Notes: generated from the sequence alone by a model not told the origin. DNA of 64,000 bases from Klebsiella michiganensis (GCA_000963575.1 CP011077.1:2976001-3040000); one strand, 5' to 3'; shown: positions 17,989 to 26,742, numbered from the stretch's first letter. Numbers and translations: made by a program.

Positions 17989-18026
17989 AAAGACATGATG
18001 CACTGCCTTAAAATACAGGAAATTCA

Positions 18027-18050
18027 TAGCCTGTAGATTGAGGCTACTTT
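18027..18050 (+). terminator. possible lysR terminator
   Basis: TAGCCT, an 8-nt loop, AGGCTA, then CTTTATTT. It is a short stem about 40 bp after the lysR stop. Confidence 0.4.
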
Positions 18051-18164
18051 ATTTATACCTTATCCCTAGATTTATAATATTTTACGGAATGTCTGCCGCT
18101 TAATAACCTTGTGCCATAGCGAAGCTGCGCTGAATCTTATTTCCCGAGCACCAAGGAAACAGAC

Positions 18165-19430
18165 ATGACCGAAATAAAAACACAGACAGATACCCTTGTG
18201 ATTGGCGCCGGCCAGGCCGGGATCGCCATGAGTGAGCACCTGACACGCCTCGGTATTCCCCACCTGGTGCTGGAGAAAAACCGCATTGCCGAAGCCTGGC
18301 GCAGCGGCCGCTGGGATTCGCTGGTGGCGAATGGCCCGGCCTGGCACGACCGCTTTCCAGGGCTTGAATTTGACGCCGCCGACCCGGACAGTTTTATCCC
18401 CAAGGACGAGGTGGCGAACTACTTCGAAAACTACGCCCGTAAATTTGAAGCCCCGGTAAAAACGGGCGTGGAAGTGAAAAGCGTGACGCGCAACCACGGC
18501 AGGCCGGGATTCACGGTAGTAACCAGCGAAGGCATTGTCGAAGCAAAGCATATCGTGGCCGCCACCGGGCCTTTCCAGCGCCCCATCGTGCCGGCTATTG
18601 CTCCGGCAGATGACGGGCTGCACCAGATTCATTCTGCGGCTTACAAAAATCCGGCCCAGCTTCCGGCCGGCGCGGTGCTTGTGGTGGGTGCCGGTTCATC
18701 CGGGGTGCAAATCGCCGATGAACTTCAGCGAGCAGGTAAACAGGTTTACCTGTCCGTGGGCGCCCACGACCGCCCTCCCCGCGCCTACCGTAACCGGGAC
18801 TTTTGCTGGTGGCTGGGTGTGCTTGGGCTGTGGGATGCATCGGCCAACCAGCCCGGCAAAGAGCACGTCACCATCGCCGTGAGCGGCGCTCGCGGCGGCC
18901 ACACCGTTGATTTTCGCGCCCTCGCACACCAGGGTATTCACCTCGTCGGGCTGACCCAACGCTTTGCCGAAGGGAAAGTCTTTTTTGAAGATAACCTTGC
19001 CCACAATATCCGCCAGGGCGACGAAAGCTACCTGGCGCTGCTGGACGCCGCCGATGCGTGGCTGGCCCGCAACGGGCTCGATCTGCCCGAGGAGCCGCAG
19101 GCCCGTATCTTCCCGACAGATCCCCTTTGCGTTACCCGCCCCACGCTTGAATTGAACCTGGCCGAAGCGGGCATTACGTCGATTATCTGGGCGACCGGAT
19201 ACGCCCCGGACTACGGCTGGCTGCAGGTGGATGCTTTTGATGTGCAGGGCAAACCCCGCCACCAGCGCGGCGTCTCCAGTGAGCCGGGCGTCTATTTCCT
19301 CGGCCTGCCGTGGCTTTCCCGCCGGGGCTCGACGTTTATCTGGGGCGTGTGGCATGACGCGAAATACGTCGCCGACCACATTGAAACCCAGCGCAAATAC
19401 AGCCGCTACCTCGACGCTTCCCAGCGCTAA
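18165..19430 (+). CDS. flavin-dependent monooxygenase, CzcO/FMO type
   Basis: 421 residues. The first Rossmann motif VIGAGQAGIAMSEHL (residues 12-26) binds FAD. A second, VVGAGSSGVQIADEL, near 172-186 binds NAD(P)H. IIWATGYAPDYGWL near the C-terminus matches the ATG-Y motif of class B flavoprotein monooxygenases. Members oxygenate S- or N-containing substrates. It is the first gene of an operon with RidA, DUF1028 and an M20 amidohydrolase, so it probably oxidises an acylated or S/N-substituted amino acid brought in by the adjacent importer. The exact substrate cannot be read from sequence. Confidence 0.88.
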   Translation: MTEIKTQTDTLVIGAGQAGIAMSEHLTRLGIPHLVLEKNRIAEAWRSGRWDSLVANGPAWHDRFPGLEFDAADPDSFIPKDEVANYFENYARKFEAPVKTGVEVKSVTRNHGRPGFTVVTSEGIVEAKHIVAATGPFQRPIVPAIAPADDGLHQIHSAAYKNPAQLPAGAVLVVGAGSSGVQIADELQRAGKQVYLSVGAHDRPPRAYRNRDFCWWLGVLGLWDASANQPGKEHVTIAVSGARGGHTVDFRALAHQGIHLVGLTQRFAEGKVFFEDNLAHNIRQGDESYLALLDAADAWLARNGLDLPEEPQARIFPTDPLCVTRPTLELNLAEAGITSIIWATGYAPDYGWLQVDAFDVQGKPRHQRGVSSEPGVYFLGLPWLSRRGSTFIWGVWHDAKYVADHIETQRKYSRYLDASQR

Positions 19431-19456
19431 TCTTATTGCCAACAAGGAATTAACCA

Positions 19457-19885
19457 ATGCCAACGCATACCCGTATTCGCATGTTTAACACCAAAGAGAC
19501 TTACCCGAACCAGTCGCTGAACAACGACCTCTGCCAGGCGGTGCGCGCCGGGAACACCGTCTATGTACGCGGCCAGGTCGGGACAGATTTTGAAGGGAAT
19601 TTGATTGGGCTGGGCGACCCGCAGGCGCAGGCTGAGCAGGCGATGAAAAACGTTAAGCAGTTGCTGGAGGAAGCCGGGAGCGATCTTTCCCACATCGTCA
19701 AAACCACGACTTACATTATCGACCCACGCTACCGCGAGCCGGTGTATCAGGAAGTCGGCAAATGGCTGAGAGGCGTCTTTCCCATTTCTACCGGATTGGT
19801 GGTTTCCGCCCTCGGCCAGCCGCAGTGGCTGATGGAAATCGACGTTATCGCGGTGATCCCGGACGATACTCAGGGGGAAAAATGA
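19457..19885 (+). CDS. RidA/YjgF-family protein
   Basis: 142 residues. YVRGQVGTDFEGNLIGLGDP and the helix QAQAEQAMKNVKQLLEEAGS are typical of the Rid superfamily. The C-terminal LGQPQWLMEIDVIAVIP closes the chorismate-mutase-like fold. RidA members hydrolyse reactive enamine/imine intermediates to keto acids plus ammonia. Inside this operon it probably clears an imine formed after oxygenation or deacylation. Its stop overlaps the next start by 4 bp (ATGA). Confidence 0.88.
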   Translation: MPTHTRIRMFNTKETYPNQSLNNDLCQAVRAGNTVYVRGQVGTDFEGNLIGLGDPQAQAEQAMKNVKQLLEEAGSDLSHIVKTTTYIIDPRYREPVYQEVGKWLRGVFPISTGLVVSALGQPQWLMEIDVIAVIPDDTQGEK

Positions 19886-20556
19886 CCTTTTCCATTGCCG
19901 CACGCTGCCGGGAAACCGGCCAGCTTGGCATCGCCATTAGCTCCTCCAGCATCGCGGTCGGCGCGCGCTGCCCGTGGCTGGTGCCGGGCGTTGGCGCGGT
20001 GTCGAGTCAGAACATCACCCTGCCCGCGCTGGGCCCGATGGTGCTGTCGAAGCTGGGCGAAGGCATTGTTCCAGAGGCAGCCCTCAAGCTTGTCGTCGGA
20101 GAGCATCTGCATAGCGATTACCGCCAGGTCACGGCCATAGACAGTAATGGTAAAACGGCCTTCCACAGCGGGGTTAATTCTCTGGGCATTTACCACGCCG
20201 TGGAGGGAGATAACTGCGTGGCGGCGGGCAATATGCTGGCCGATAAATCAGTGATTAACGCCATGGTCGAACGTTTCGAACAAAGCCCCGGCCCGCTGGC
20301 TGACAGGCTGATGGCCGCCCTTGAAGCGGCGCTGGAAAAAGGGGGCGAAGCCGGGCCGGTGCATTCGGCGGCATTAAAAGTGGTGGACACCGTCGCCTGG
20401 CCGGTTGTCGACCTGCGCGTGGACTGGGCAGATGACAATCCGATCGCCGCGCTGCATTCCCTCTGGCTGGCCTATAAACCGCAAATGCAGGATTACCTGA
20501 TCCGTGCGCTCGATCCGCGCGAAGCCCCCAGCTACGGTGTGCCAGGCGATGAATAG
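19882..20556 (+). CDS. DUF1028 family protein (Ntn-hydrolase-like)
   Basis: 224 residues from the ATG at 19882, chosen because it gives a 4-bp overlap with the RidA stop and the typical N-terminus TFSIAARC. The family markers LGIAISSSSIAVGARCPW and GVGAVSSQN are seen, then GDNCVAAGNML and a central AALEAALEKGGEAGP. DUF1028 proteins are predicted Ntn-type hydrolases, often found next to amino-acid and peptide catabolism genes; no reaction is firmly known. It overlaps the following M20 gene by 8 bp. Confidence 0.85.
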   Translation: MTFSIAARCRETGQLGIAISSSSIAVGARCPWLVPGVGAVSSQNITLPALGPMVLSKLGEGIVPEAALKLVVGEHLHSDYRQVTAIDSNGKTAFHSGVNSLGIYHAVEGDNCVAAGNMLADKSVINAMVERFEQSPGPLADRLMAALEAALEKGGEAGPVHSAALKVVDTVAWPVVDLRVDWADDNPIAALHSLWLAYKPQMQDYLIRALDPREAPSYGVPGDE

Positions 20557-21697
20557 CCAACTGATTCTTTTATTGCAGAAGTTACTGGCTCGGGATACCA
20601 CCAGCCGCGAGTCTAACCTGGCGCTGATCCAGGATATTCATGATTATCTCGCCGAATGGGGTATCAGCGCGGAGCTGTTTCACAGTGCAGACGGGCGTAA
20701 AGCCAATCTTTACGCGGTGCTTGGCCCGGCAGGCGGCGGCGGTGTGATGCTGTCCGGCCATACGGACGTAGTGCCGGTGGACGGGCAGCAGTGGAGCGTT
20801 CCCCCATTCGATATGACTTACCGGGATGGCCGCTATTATGGGCGCGGCGCGGCGGACATGAAGGGCTTTATCGCCTGCGTGCTGGCCTCCGTCCCGGCGT
20901 TTCTTGCCCAGCCGCTGAGAATGCCCCTGCACCTCGCCTTCTCCTACGACGAGGAAGTCGGCTGCCTCGGCGTGCGCAGTCTGGTGGAGCACCTCCGTGC
21001 ATCAAAAGAGAAACCCGCGCTTTGCATTGTTGGAGAGCCAACCGAAATGCGCCCGGTTTACGGGCACAAAGGAAAAATCGCCATGCGCTGCGAGGTGCAC
21101 GGTCACGCCTGCCACTCCGCCTATGCCCCAGAGGGCGTGAACGCCATTGAATATGCCGCCCGGCTTATCAGCAAGCTGGGCGAGGCTCGCGAGGCGCTAA
21201 CCCAGAAAACAGATGCCCGCTTCGATCCCCCGTTCAGTACGCTCCAGGTCGGCACCATTCAGGGCGGCAGTGCGCTGAACATTGTCCCGCAAGAATGCCA
21301 GTTTGATTTTGAAATCCGCTACCTGCCGGGCATCGAGGCCACGGCGGTCATCGACGACATTCAACGCTATGCGCGGCAAAGCCTGGAGCCCGCCATGCAA
21401 AGCGTTTCCCCGGCAAGCGCCATCCGGTTTACTCCGCTCGGACACTACCCTGGCCTCCTGACGGACGCCCAGTCCGAATTTGCCCGGTGGCTGGCGCAGT
21501 GGTGCGGCAGCGATGATTACAGCACCGTGGCATTTGGCACCGAGGGCGGGCTCTTTGATGAGGCCGGGATAGCCACGCTGATTTGTGGCCCCGGCAGCAT
21601 GGCGCAGGGACACAAGCCCGATGAGTTTGTCGCCGAAGATCAGTTGCATAATTGCATGGCGATGCTGGAGAACCTGCGCCAGTGGATGAGCGCCTGA
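20549..21697 (+). CDS. M20-family deacylase (ArgE/acetylornithine deacetylase-like)
   Basis: 382 residues from the ATG at 20549. That start overlaps the DUF1028 stop, while the longer open frame back to 20504 has no family similarity. Metal and catalytic landmarks of the M20 dizinc peptidases are MLSGHTDVVPVDG, YYGRGAADMKGF, YDEEVGCLG and GEPTEMRPVYGHKGK, with VAFGTEGGLFDEAG at the C-terminus. ArgE-type members remove N-acyl groups from amino acids. It ends the four-gene operon, suggesting the last step releases a free amino acid. A true arginine-pathway ArgE is unlikely in this context. Confidence 0.88.
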   Translation: MNSQLILLLQKLLARDTTSRESNLALIQDIHDYLAEWGISAELFHSADGRKANLYAVLGPAGGGGVMLSGHTDVVPVDGQQWSVPPFDMTYRDGRYYGRGAADMKGFIACVLASVPAFLAQPLRMPLHLAFSYDEEVGCLGVRSLVEHLRASKEKPALCIVGEPTEMRPVYGHKGKIAMRCEVHGHACHSAYAPEGVNAIEYAARLISKLGEAREALTQKTDARFDPPFSTLQVGTIQGGSALNIVPQECQFDFEIRYLPGIEATAVIDDIQRYARQSLEPAMQSVSPASAIRFTPLGHYPGLLTDAQSEFARWLAQWCGSDDYSTVAFGTEGGLFDEAGIATLICGPGSMAQGHKPDEFVAEDQLHNCMAMLENLRQWMSA

Positions 21698-21705
21698 TTT
21701 CTAAA

Positions 21706-21728
21706 AAGCGCGCTTGTATTTAGCGCGC
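21706..21728 (-). terminator. terminator for the VOC gene
   Basis: GCGCGC, a 9-nt loop, GCGCGC, with TTTTTAG following on the minus strand. It overlaps the stop of the VOC gene and separates it from the convergent M20 gene. Confidence 0.7.
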
Positions 21729-22115
21729 AAACCGCTGTTTCGCGGCCTCAGTCACCGGCGTGTATAGCGCAATCAGCGTGCCTTCCGGGTCACGAAACTG
21801 CATCGTGCGGTTGCCCCACGGCATCTCTTTGGGCTCATGTACCATCTCGACGTAGCCGCTTAAACGGGCAAATTCCGCGTCCACATCTTCCACCCTAAAT
21901 TCCAGAATGACCGAGCGGTTGCAGGCGGGCTCCGCGCTCCCGGCTTTAAATAGCGGGACGGTCTGCGCACTCCCTATGGCGATAACCCCTACTGGCGTGA
22001 TAATTTCGGCGAAAACCGGGGCCAGCCAGTCGGCGCGTGCGCCGGTCAGATGCTCATAAAACGGCACCATTAGCTGCATGTTCTGCACAATCAGACGGAC
22101 AGACACGAATTTCAT
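21720..22115 (-). CDS. VOC/glyoxalase-fold protein
   Basis: 131 residues from the ATG at 22115, which has a clear GGAG ribosome site 7-8 nt upstream. The frame is open to 22163 but without such a site. MKFVSVRLIVQNMQLMVPFY and the end segment TMQFRDPEGTLIALYTPV are typical of the vicinal-oxygen-chelate fold (glyoxalase/dioxygenase/bleomycin-resistance superfamily). No specific reaction can be named. It is divergent from the WYL regulator, which probably controls it. Confidence 0.85.
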   Translation of the reverse strand: MKFVSVRLIVQNMQLMVPFYEHLTGARADWLAPVFAEIITPVGVIAIGSAQTVPLFKAGSAEPACNRSVILEFRVEDVDAEFARLSGYVEMVHEPKEMPWGNRTMQFRDPEGTLIALYTPVTEAAKQRFAR

Positions 22116-22205
22116 AGATGATCTCCTTTTAGGCAGCGAACAGCGCGGCCCTGGCGGCATCATCCCTCAGGCATGCTGCCAGCGTGGTGGCAACAGGATA
22201 AAAAA

Positions 22206-22901
22206 ATGCGGCGAACAGACAGATTATTTCAACTGATCCAGATCCTCAGGCGAGCCTCTCGTCCCGTCACCGCCGCGCGCCTGGCCGAAGAGCTGGAGGT
22301 ATCGAAACGCACGGTTTACCGGGATATTGCCGACCTGGCAGGGCAGCGGGTGCCTGTGGAAGGAGAAGCCGGGAGTGGGTACACCCTCAGCGCGGACTAC
22401 GATATGCCCGCCCTGATGTTTACCCCCGATGAGCTGGAAGCCCTGCTGTTAGGGGCGGATCTCGTTCGCAGGCTGCCGGATGCGACGCTCGCCAATAACG
22501 CCCAGGATGCGCTGACGAAAATCCTGTCGGCCCTGCCGGACAGGCTGGCGCGCGCCGTGACGAGCTCTGCGGTGGCGATCAGGCCGGATATCGTGCCAGA
22601 GCAGCAGCCCGATACCCGCCTAATCAGAGCCGCCATCCGGCAAGGCAAAAAGCTACGGCTACGCTACCGGGCGACCAAGGATGAGGTTTCAACCCGTGTG
22701 GTGTGGCCGGTTGTGCTGGGCTATGACCTTGAGCGCTGCCTGCTGATTGCCTGGTGCGAGGCCAGGAATGACTTTCGTCACTTCCGCGCCGACCGTATTG
22801 AGGCGTTAACCGTGCTGGAAGAGCAAATCCCGCTAGCGGCAACCGCGCTGAAGGAAAACTGGCGGCGCTGGCGGGAGAAGACGTTCAGGCCAGAGATGTG
22901 A
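22206..22901 (+). CDS. YafY-type HTH/WYL transcriptional regulator
   Basis: 231 residues from the ATG at 22206 (AGGA box upstream). The N-terminal HTH is RADRLFQLIQILRR-like, with LAEELEVSKRTVYRDIADL. A linker leads to a WYL-type ligand-binding domain with KLRLRYRATKDE and VLGYDLERCLLIAWCEARND. The YafY family binds DNA and often acts on a divergent neighbour, here the VOC gene 90 bp away. It is the last core-like gene before the CDI island. Confidence 0.88.
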   Translation: MRRTDRLFQLIQILRRASRPVTAARLAEELEVSKRTVYRDIADLAGQRVPVEGEAGSGYTLSADYDMPALMFTPDELEALLLGADLVRRLPDATLANNAQDALTKILSALPDRLARAVTSSAVAIRPDIVPEQQPDTRLIRAAIRQGKKLRLRYRATKDEVSTRVVWPVVLGYDLERCLLIAWCEARNDFRHFRADRIEALTVLEEQIPLAATALKENWRRWREKTFRPEM

Positions 22902-22971
22902 TGGCGGCCCGGGGTTAGGGCCTGGGTGGCAGGATATAAGCAAATTACTACAAACCATTAAATATATAACA

Positions 22972-23405
22972 CTATGAAAATAGTATTCTTTTTATACAAC
23001 CTAGATCTTTTTCCTGGAATATAACTTCCAATATGTGCCGTTCATCATTCACCCAACTCGCAACGGCGTCCCGCAATACTTCTATATATACTTTCAGGTC
23101 GTCACCTGGAATATCAGGCAAGTTATCATGGGCTATTATTATTTTTTCTTCGCCTATCCAACTATAATCACTCAAACAATCTGCCAATGCATTCCAGTTA
23201 AAACCAAAGTACCCAGGAAACCACAGCAAATAATAGATGGACTTTAATAACTCATCGGTACTAGCAATCAATGGATCTAATCTGGCGAAAAAAACCTCAG
23301 CTGTATCATATGATGCAGGACCATTGATAAATTTAAATATTCATTAGAATCAATTAGTTGCTGTGAGCTAGTCTTATTCTCCGGATATTCTTCATTAAAA
23401 ATCAT
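22972..23405 (-). pseudogene. barstar-like immunity gene, frameshifted
   Basis: The distal frame (22972-23271 and upstream) encodes FPGYFGFNWNALADCLSDYS and VYIEVLRDAVASWVNDE, the barstar-family ribonuclease-inhibitor signature. The proximal part MIFNEEYPENKTSSQQLIDS (from the ATG at 23405) is in another frame, and the join requires a shift near 23335-23345. In the distal frame the sequence before the nominal start continues sensibly (FINGPASYDTAEVFFARLDP), which supports one broken gene. A barstar-like product would neutralise a barnase-type RNase. It overlaps the end of the preceding Imm35-like gene. It is the most distal orphan immunity gene of the CDI array. Confidence 0.65.
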
Positions 23406-23673
23406 TGTTTTTTTTCCACTCATAATCTTGTAAATATTTTTCAATAGGATATGCCGTACCAAGCTCATGTATTTCACCGGTATCCTTATCTACTATAAAT
23501 GGTGAATTACCTGCAAGTTGAGAAGAAAACTCTCCCGTTTCGAGATATTCTCTGGATTGAAAACAAAAAAACCAGCCTTCAGCGAAACGGTTTTGAACAG
23601 TAATAACAACTGGAATATCTGTATATTTTAAATATTCCTCCGCTTTTTTCACTGCATTGTCAAAATTAATCAT
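23395..23673 (-). CDS. orphan immunity protein, Imm35/YrhB-like
   Basis: 92 residues. The pattern FAEGWFFCFQSREYLETGEF, then LAGNSPFIVDKDTGEIHELG and YPIEKYLQDY matches the YrhB/Imm35 family found next to polymorphic toxins. It lacks an adjacent readable toxin. It overlaps the barstar-like gene by about 11 bp, so the two were probably expressed together. Confidence 0.65.
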   Translation of the reverse strand: MINFDNAVKKAEEYLKYTDIPVVITVQNRFAEGWFFCFQSREYLETGEFSSQLAGNSPFIVDKDTGEIHELGTAYPIEKYLQDYEWKKNNDF

Positions 23674-23949
23674 GTATTCTCCCTCCCATCCCCGGAATAA
23701 ATAAAACTGACGAAACTAGTAGGCTTAGCCACCTGTCTATCAGGAAACTGAAACTGTAGGTGTCATTTGTTGAGTATCACTCCTGAACGGAGAAAATTAT
23801 ATAGATTTATTACTATGTTGAAATTCCAGAGCCGAGAGCAAATACTATTTTTATGAATGACACTTTCCGTGAGGAGCAAACAAGCTATGGCTAAGTGCAA
23901 CGACTAAACACTTCTGTTTAATGTAAAAACCATATTGATGACCTACTTA
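23674..23949. other. intergenic in the CDI array, no gene seen
   Basis: 276 bp of AT-rich DNA. It presumably held a toxin tip for the Imm35-like gene, but no convincing fragment is left. Confidence 0.4.
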
Positions 23950-24387
23950 TTATTCAACAACAATAAAAGCGGCTATTTTTTCCACATCCGCAATAACACT
24001 ACTTTCGAAATCTTTTTTATCTACCCGATGTAAGAAGGAACTAATATTTCGAAGAGTTGGTAACACGCTCTCTATTTCGCCACGGCTCAAAGAGGCTATG
24101 GAAGATATTAACTCGCCATCATACTTCTCTCCAGCCAAAGGATCTTGCTTTAATAACTCCTCTGCTACTGGCAAAACTTCCGACAAAAAAAGAGATTGCC
24201 TTATGGCCCTGGCAATGTCTCCTGCTTCTAGCGTTGAGAGCGGTACATCCAGAATATTGCCAAACCATTCATCCAAAGAAGAACGACGGTTCTTCTCATA
24301 ATTAACATGATTATTCAATAATAGCTCTCTAAATGTTGTCATATACCCTGTCATTTTTGTTGATTTGAATTTATTAACAGCATTCAT
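23950..24387 (-). CDS. orphan CDI immunity protein (CdiI_3-like)
   Basis: 145 residues; an internal start at MTTFREL is possible. WFGNILDVPLSTLEAGDIAR, AIRQSLFLSEVLPVAEELL and DPLAGEKYDGELI resemble a known helical CDI immunity family (provisionally CdiI_3). Its toxin is not found next to it. The frame is open and codon use matches the other immunity genes. Confidence 0.6.
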   Translation of the reverse strand: MNAVNKFKSTKMTGYMTTFRELLLNNHVNYEKNRRSSLDEWFGNILDVPLSTLEAGDIARAIRQSLFLSEVLPVAEELLKQDPLAGEKYDGELISSIASLSRGEIESVLPTLRNISSFLHRVDKKDFESSVIADVEKIAAFIVVE

Positions 24388-24497
24388 TGCCTTTCATGAG
24401 GTACTAGCCTGTCTATCGGGCTGCTGCCTGCCAGATAATGGTCTGGTTCGCATGCTCTACATCACGCCTGAGTGGCAACGTTTGACCGAGCATTATT

Positions 24498-24863
24498 TTA
24501 CTCAGGGTTAACGTCATAACGTTCATCTTGAATAATGTAAGGTACTGCGACATTTTCCCACACAATCTTCGCCATGTTTGGCCATTCAGTAGGTTTTTGC
24601 AGCTTTGCAATATAATTGCAGATTAGCCTAACAGCCCGATTAAAACCAGCCTTATCTAACTCAACAAACGAATAAAATTTCAGATACTCGCCTCCTTCAG
24701 ACTTTATTATTTCATGCCGTCTGGGATGACCAGGCAAAAAAACATCATCCAGTAGATCGCCAAATGCATACCAGTAACTGCTATGTATAAACGCAGATGT
24801 CAGTCTATTTTCAGAATTTTCAATAGTCACATCTCTACGAAAAAAAACTTGCCCCCATATCAA
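24498..24863 (-). CDS. orphan immunity protein, paralogue of the gene at 33562
   Basis: 121 residues. The central helices (KFYSFVELDKAGFNRAVRLI) and the tail KIVWENVAVPYIIQDERYDV parallel the protein at 33562-33912 (FYDLEKKDFNIAIKAVRNYL; VVWNNEIEPLIKQDKRYEDP). The two define one immunity family within the array. No toxin fragment lies directly upstream. I do not know the family name. Confidence 0.65.
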   Translation of the reverse strand: MIWGQVFFRRDVTIENSENRLTSAFIHSSYWYAFGDLLDDVFLPGHPRRHEIIKSEGGEYLKFYSFVELDKAGFNRAVRLICNYIAKLQKPTEWPNMAKIVWENVAVPYIIQDERYDVNPE

Positions 24864-25002
24864 TTACCTCAAAGTGATGATTCTATCTTGCCTGGCCCAT
24901 CAGGGATGCACGTTTTTGGCCCCCGGCACTCTACCGCCTCAGTGGAGAACACCAAGCATAGCTACAAATCCAATCCATTGTTAAAGAACACTCAGACTAA
25001 AT

Positions 25003-25464
25003 TTATATGTCATATCCAGCATTTTTGAACACTGAACGCACATGCCTGGCTAATCCAACAAGATCCTCATAAGCTTTTGGCCCGAAATCCGGCTCATATT
25101 TTTCCATATACTTATCAGCTGCAAGTTGACATTCAGACCATGCAATATTTCTTTTGTCATTAACATACTCTGGCAATATGCATCTATTAACACCCTTGCC
25201 AAACTCTTTTTTTTGACTTATTAATATCCATTTCAACAATCCATTATATGAATTAACTGACTTTTCCAGAAGATCTATTATTTCGTCATTTTCGTTTGAA
25301 AACCTAAAACTTGTCGCTGGGGGCCGGGATGAACGATCTTCGCTAAACTCAGGAGTGTTTTTAAATTTAAAGGCGGGATATCTTGATGGAATTCTTCTCC
25401 ATTCAATATCCCCAAGCTTACTGATAACATCATAAAGCTCTTTGCCGTTTGATGTATTCATCAC
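25003..25464 (-). CDS. orphan immunity protein, paralogue of the gene at 29585
   Basis: 153 residues (or 152 from the second Met). LGDIEWRRIPSRYP, ISQKKEFGKGVNRCILPEYV and ARHVRSVFKNAGYDI are shared with the protein at 29585-30043. Its presumed toxin is the broken VENN module that ends 43 bp upstream (25507-26184), whose tail resembles the remnant next to the paralogue. The 3' flanks of both copies are also similar (GTAGCTACAAATCCAATC-like), indicating a segmental duplication. Confidence 0.7.
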   Translation of the reverse strand: MMNTSNGKELYDVISKLGDIEWRRIPSRYPAFKFKNTPEFSEDRSSRPPATSFRFSNENDEIIDLLEKSVNSYNGLLKWILISQKKEFGKGVNRCILPEYVNDKRNIAWSECQLAADKYMEKYEPDFGPKAYEDLVGLARHVRSVFKNAGYDI

Positions 25465-25506
25465 TTCAACCCCTTATATTTATCAATAATGGTTATACCA
25501 TTAGGG

Positions 25507-26184
25507 TTAATTGATTTCATGTGTTTTCCCAATCCAGTTTGGATTGGGCTTTAACGATAATCCAGGATCATAAACATACTCGCCGTCTTTGTGAGCAGCT
25601 TCAGGCACATCAAATTCTTTTACAAGTCTGTTCATCTGATGCTTATCAGCAAAAATATGAGATACTTTATTAGTGTCATACCCCAAATTTTCAACATCTT
25701 TTTTGGCTATATTTTTGGACTGATGATCTCTCGCATTCTCCTCATCCTGTGGTCCTCAGCCGCACGGTGTTCCTGACCCTGTCCCACCAAATTCGGCTTT
25801 CTGTGCATCCGTCAGATTTGTAGCAATATTCGGATTCAAAGCATTTTCAGAACCAAACTTGTCCCTAAGCAAGCCAAAATACTTCCTGGTAATCTCATCA
25901 TAACCCACCAGTTCCAGCATGCCAAAATGCTCTAACTCATCAGCCGTCATCTTGTCAGCAACGTCCTTGATGGCTGTGCCTGCAAGACCCGCGATTCCCA
26001 GTTTTATACGCAGCTCCAGTAGCTGCTCTGCAACTTTCGGCCGGCAGGGTGATGCTATAGCGCAACCTCTGGCTGCAACTGTCAGTATATTATTATTCTC
26101 AACCGCATTTTTCCCGGCCTGCGCACCTGCCACCACGTCCGCCGGGCTGTTGCCGCTGACCTGGGACCAATAAGGCCATCTCAA
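25507..26184 (-). pseudogene. orphan CdiA-CT module with nonsense mutation
   Basis: VENN lies at 26092-26103, followed by pre-toxin type 1 (ILTVAARGCAIASPC, IKDVADKMTADELEHFG, DEITRKYFGLLRDKFGSEN). In the glycine-rich linker GTGSGTP the Trp found in the sister module at 39 kb (GGW) is replaced by TGA at about 25756. Beyond it the frame continues in phase to a toxin tail (DEENARDHQSKNIAKKDVEN, HIFADKHQMNRLVKEFDVPE, DPGLSLKPNPNWIGKTHEIN) and stops at 25507. A toxin tip is therefore silenced by one premature stop, while its immunity gene stays open. Confidence 0.75.
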
Positions 26185-26187
26185 GGC

Positions 26188-26220
26188 GTAGAAGTAAAGA
26201 ACCGGGCCAATTGGCTGGGT
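26188..26220 (-). repeat. immunity 3'-flank repeat, type B (copy 1)
   Basis: TAGAAGTAAAGAACCGGGCC followed by AATTGGCTGGGT, 26 bp past an immunity stop (26246). It aligns with 31181-31213 and 36451-36482. Confidence 0.6.
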
Positions 26221-26245
26221 TCTTATGTCATTAATCTATATGAGC

Positions 26246-26650
26246 TTAACTATAAATATATAAATCAATAGAGCTTTCAGCACCAATACTACCCAAAAAC
26301 CGATTCGTCTCTGCTGACCAATAGATGGCTGGCTTTTCCCCATTCTCTATTTCTATTAAAAGAGAAAAATAGAACGTAACACCATATTTCTCTTTTATTT
26401 CGTTCAAGACATCAATTTTACATCTCAGCAAAGATAATAATTTTTTTGTTTGCATATCTACATCACAGGACTCTTCTTTCTCTGTATAGATTGACCAACT
26501 AGTCTCTGTACTCGGTCTTTTTTTCGTTCCACTGATGAGATCTTTAAGCTGAACCTCCATAGGCTCTATCTGTAGTAAAGCAGTTATCTCATTGGGATCA
26601 AAGACATCTCCGCAAATGGAAAACTCTGCTTTTACTATTGTTTTATCCAT
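26246..26650 (-). CDS. orphan immunity protein, DUF4279-like
   Basis: 134 residues. MDKTIVKAEFSICGDVFDPN and the tail FLGSIGAESSIDLYIYS match the DUF4279 pattern seen in polymorphic-toxin immunity proteins. The gene at 31239-31643 is a mutated paralogue. Just upstream (26660-26737) lies the end of a toxin of the same class as the one before the paralogue, so toxin and immunity families travel together. Confidence 0.7.
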   Translation of the reverse strand: MDKTIVKAEFSICGDVFDPNEITALLQIEPMEVQLKDLISGTKKRPSTETSWSIYTEKEESCDVDMQTKKLLSLLRCKIDVLNEIKEKYGVTFYFSLLIEIENGEKPAIYWSAETNRFLGSIGAESSIDLYIYS

Positions 26651-26659
26651 GTAATTAGC

Positions 26660-26737
26660 CTACTTATTAATAAATTCGCCAGTCGGGATACCTTCACCTT
26701 TCCCACCTTTTCTGAAAATCTACAACCGTACTTTTTT
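26660..26737 (-). pseudogene. toxin-tip fragment, type 33-like
   Basis: Only the last 20 or so codons remain (IFRKGGKGEGIPTGEFINK, stop at 26660). They match the end of the fragment at 31653 (LWIFKKDGKWDGIPTGEYIK). An in-frame stop lies just before IFRK. It precedes the DUF4279-like immunity gene by 10 bp. Confidence 0.55.
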
Positions 26738-26742
26738 TACCA

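Noticed and set aside
18696..19463. 255-codon minus-strand frame opposite the flavin monooxygenase
   Set aside because: Shadow frame; the sense strand has two clear Rossmann motifs.
22901..22975. A duplicate of the tRNA-Ser 3' end marking the far edge of the CDI island
   Set aside because: Only a short TGGCGG match exists, too little to call an attachment site.
24413..24610. 65-codon minus-strand frame between two immunity genes
   Set aside because: It overlaps the start of the next region in another frame and shows no immunity-like or toxin-like pattern.
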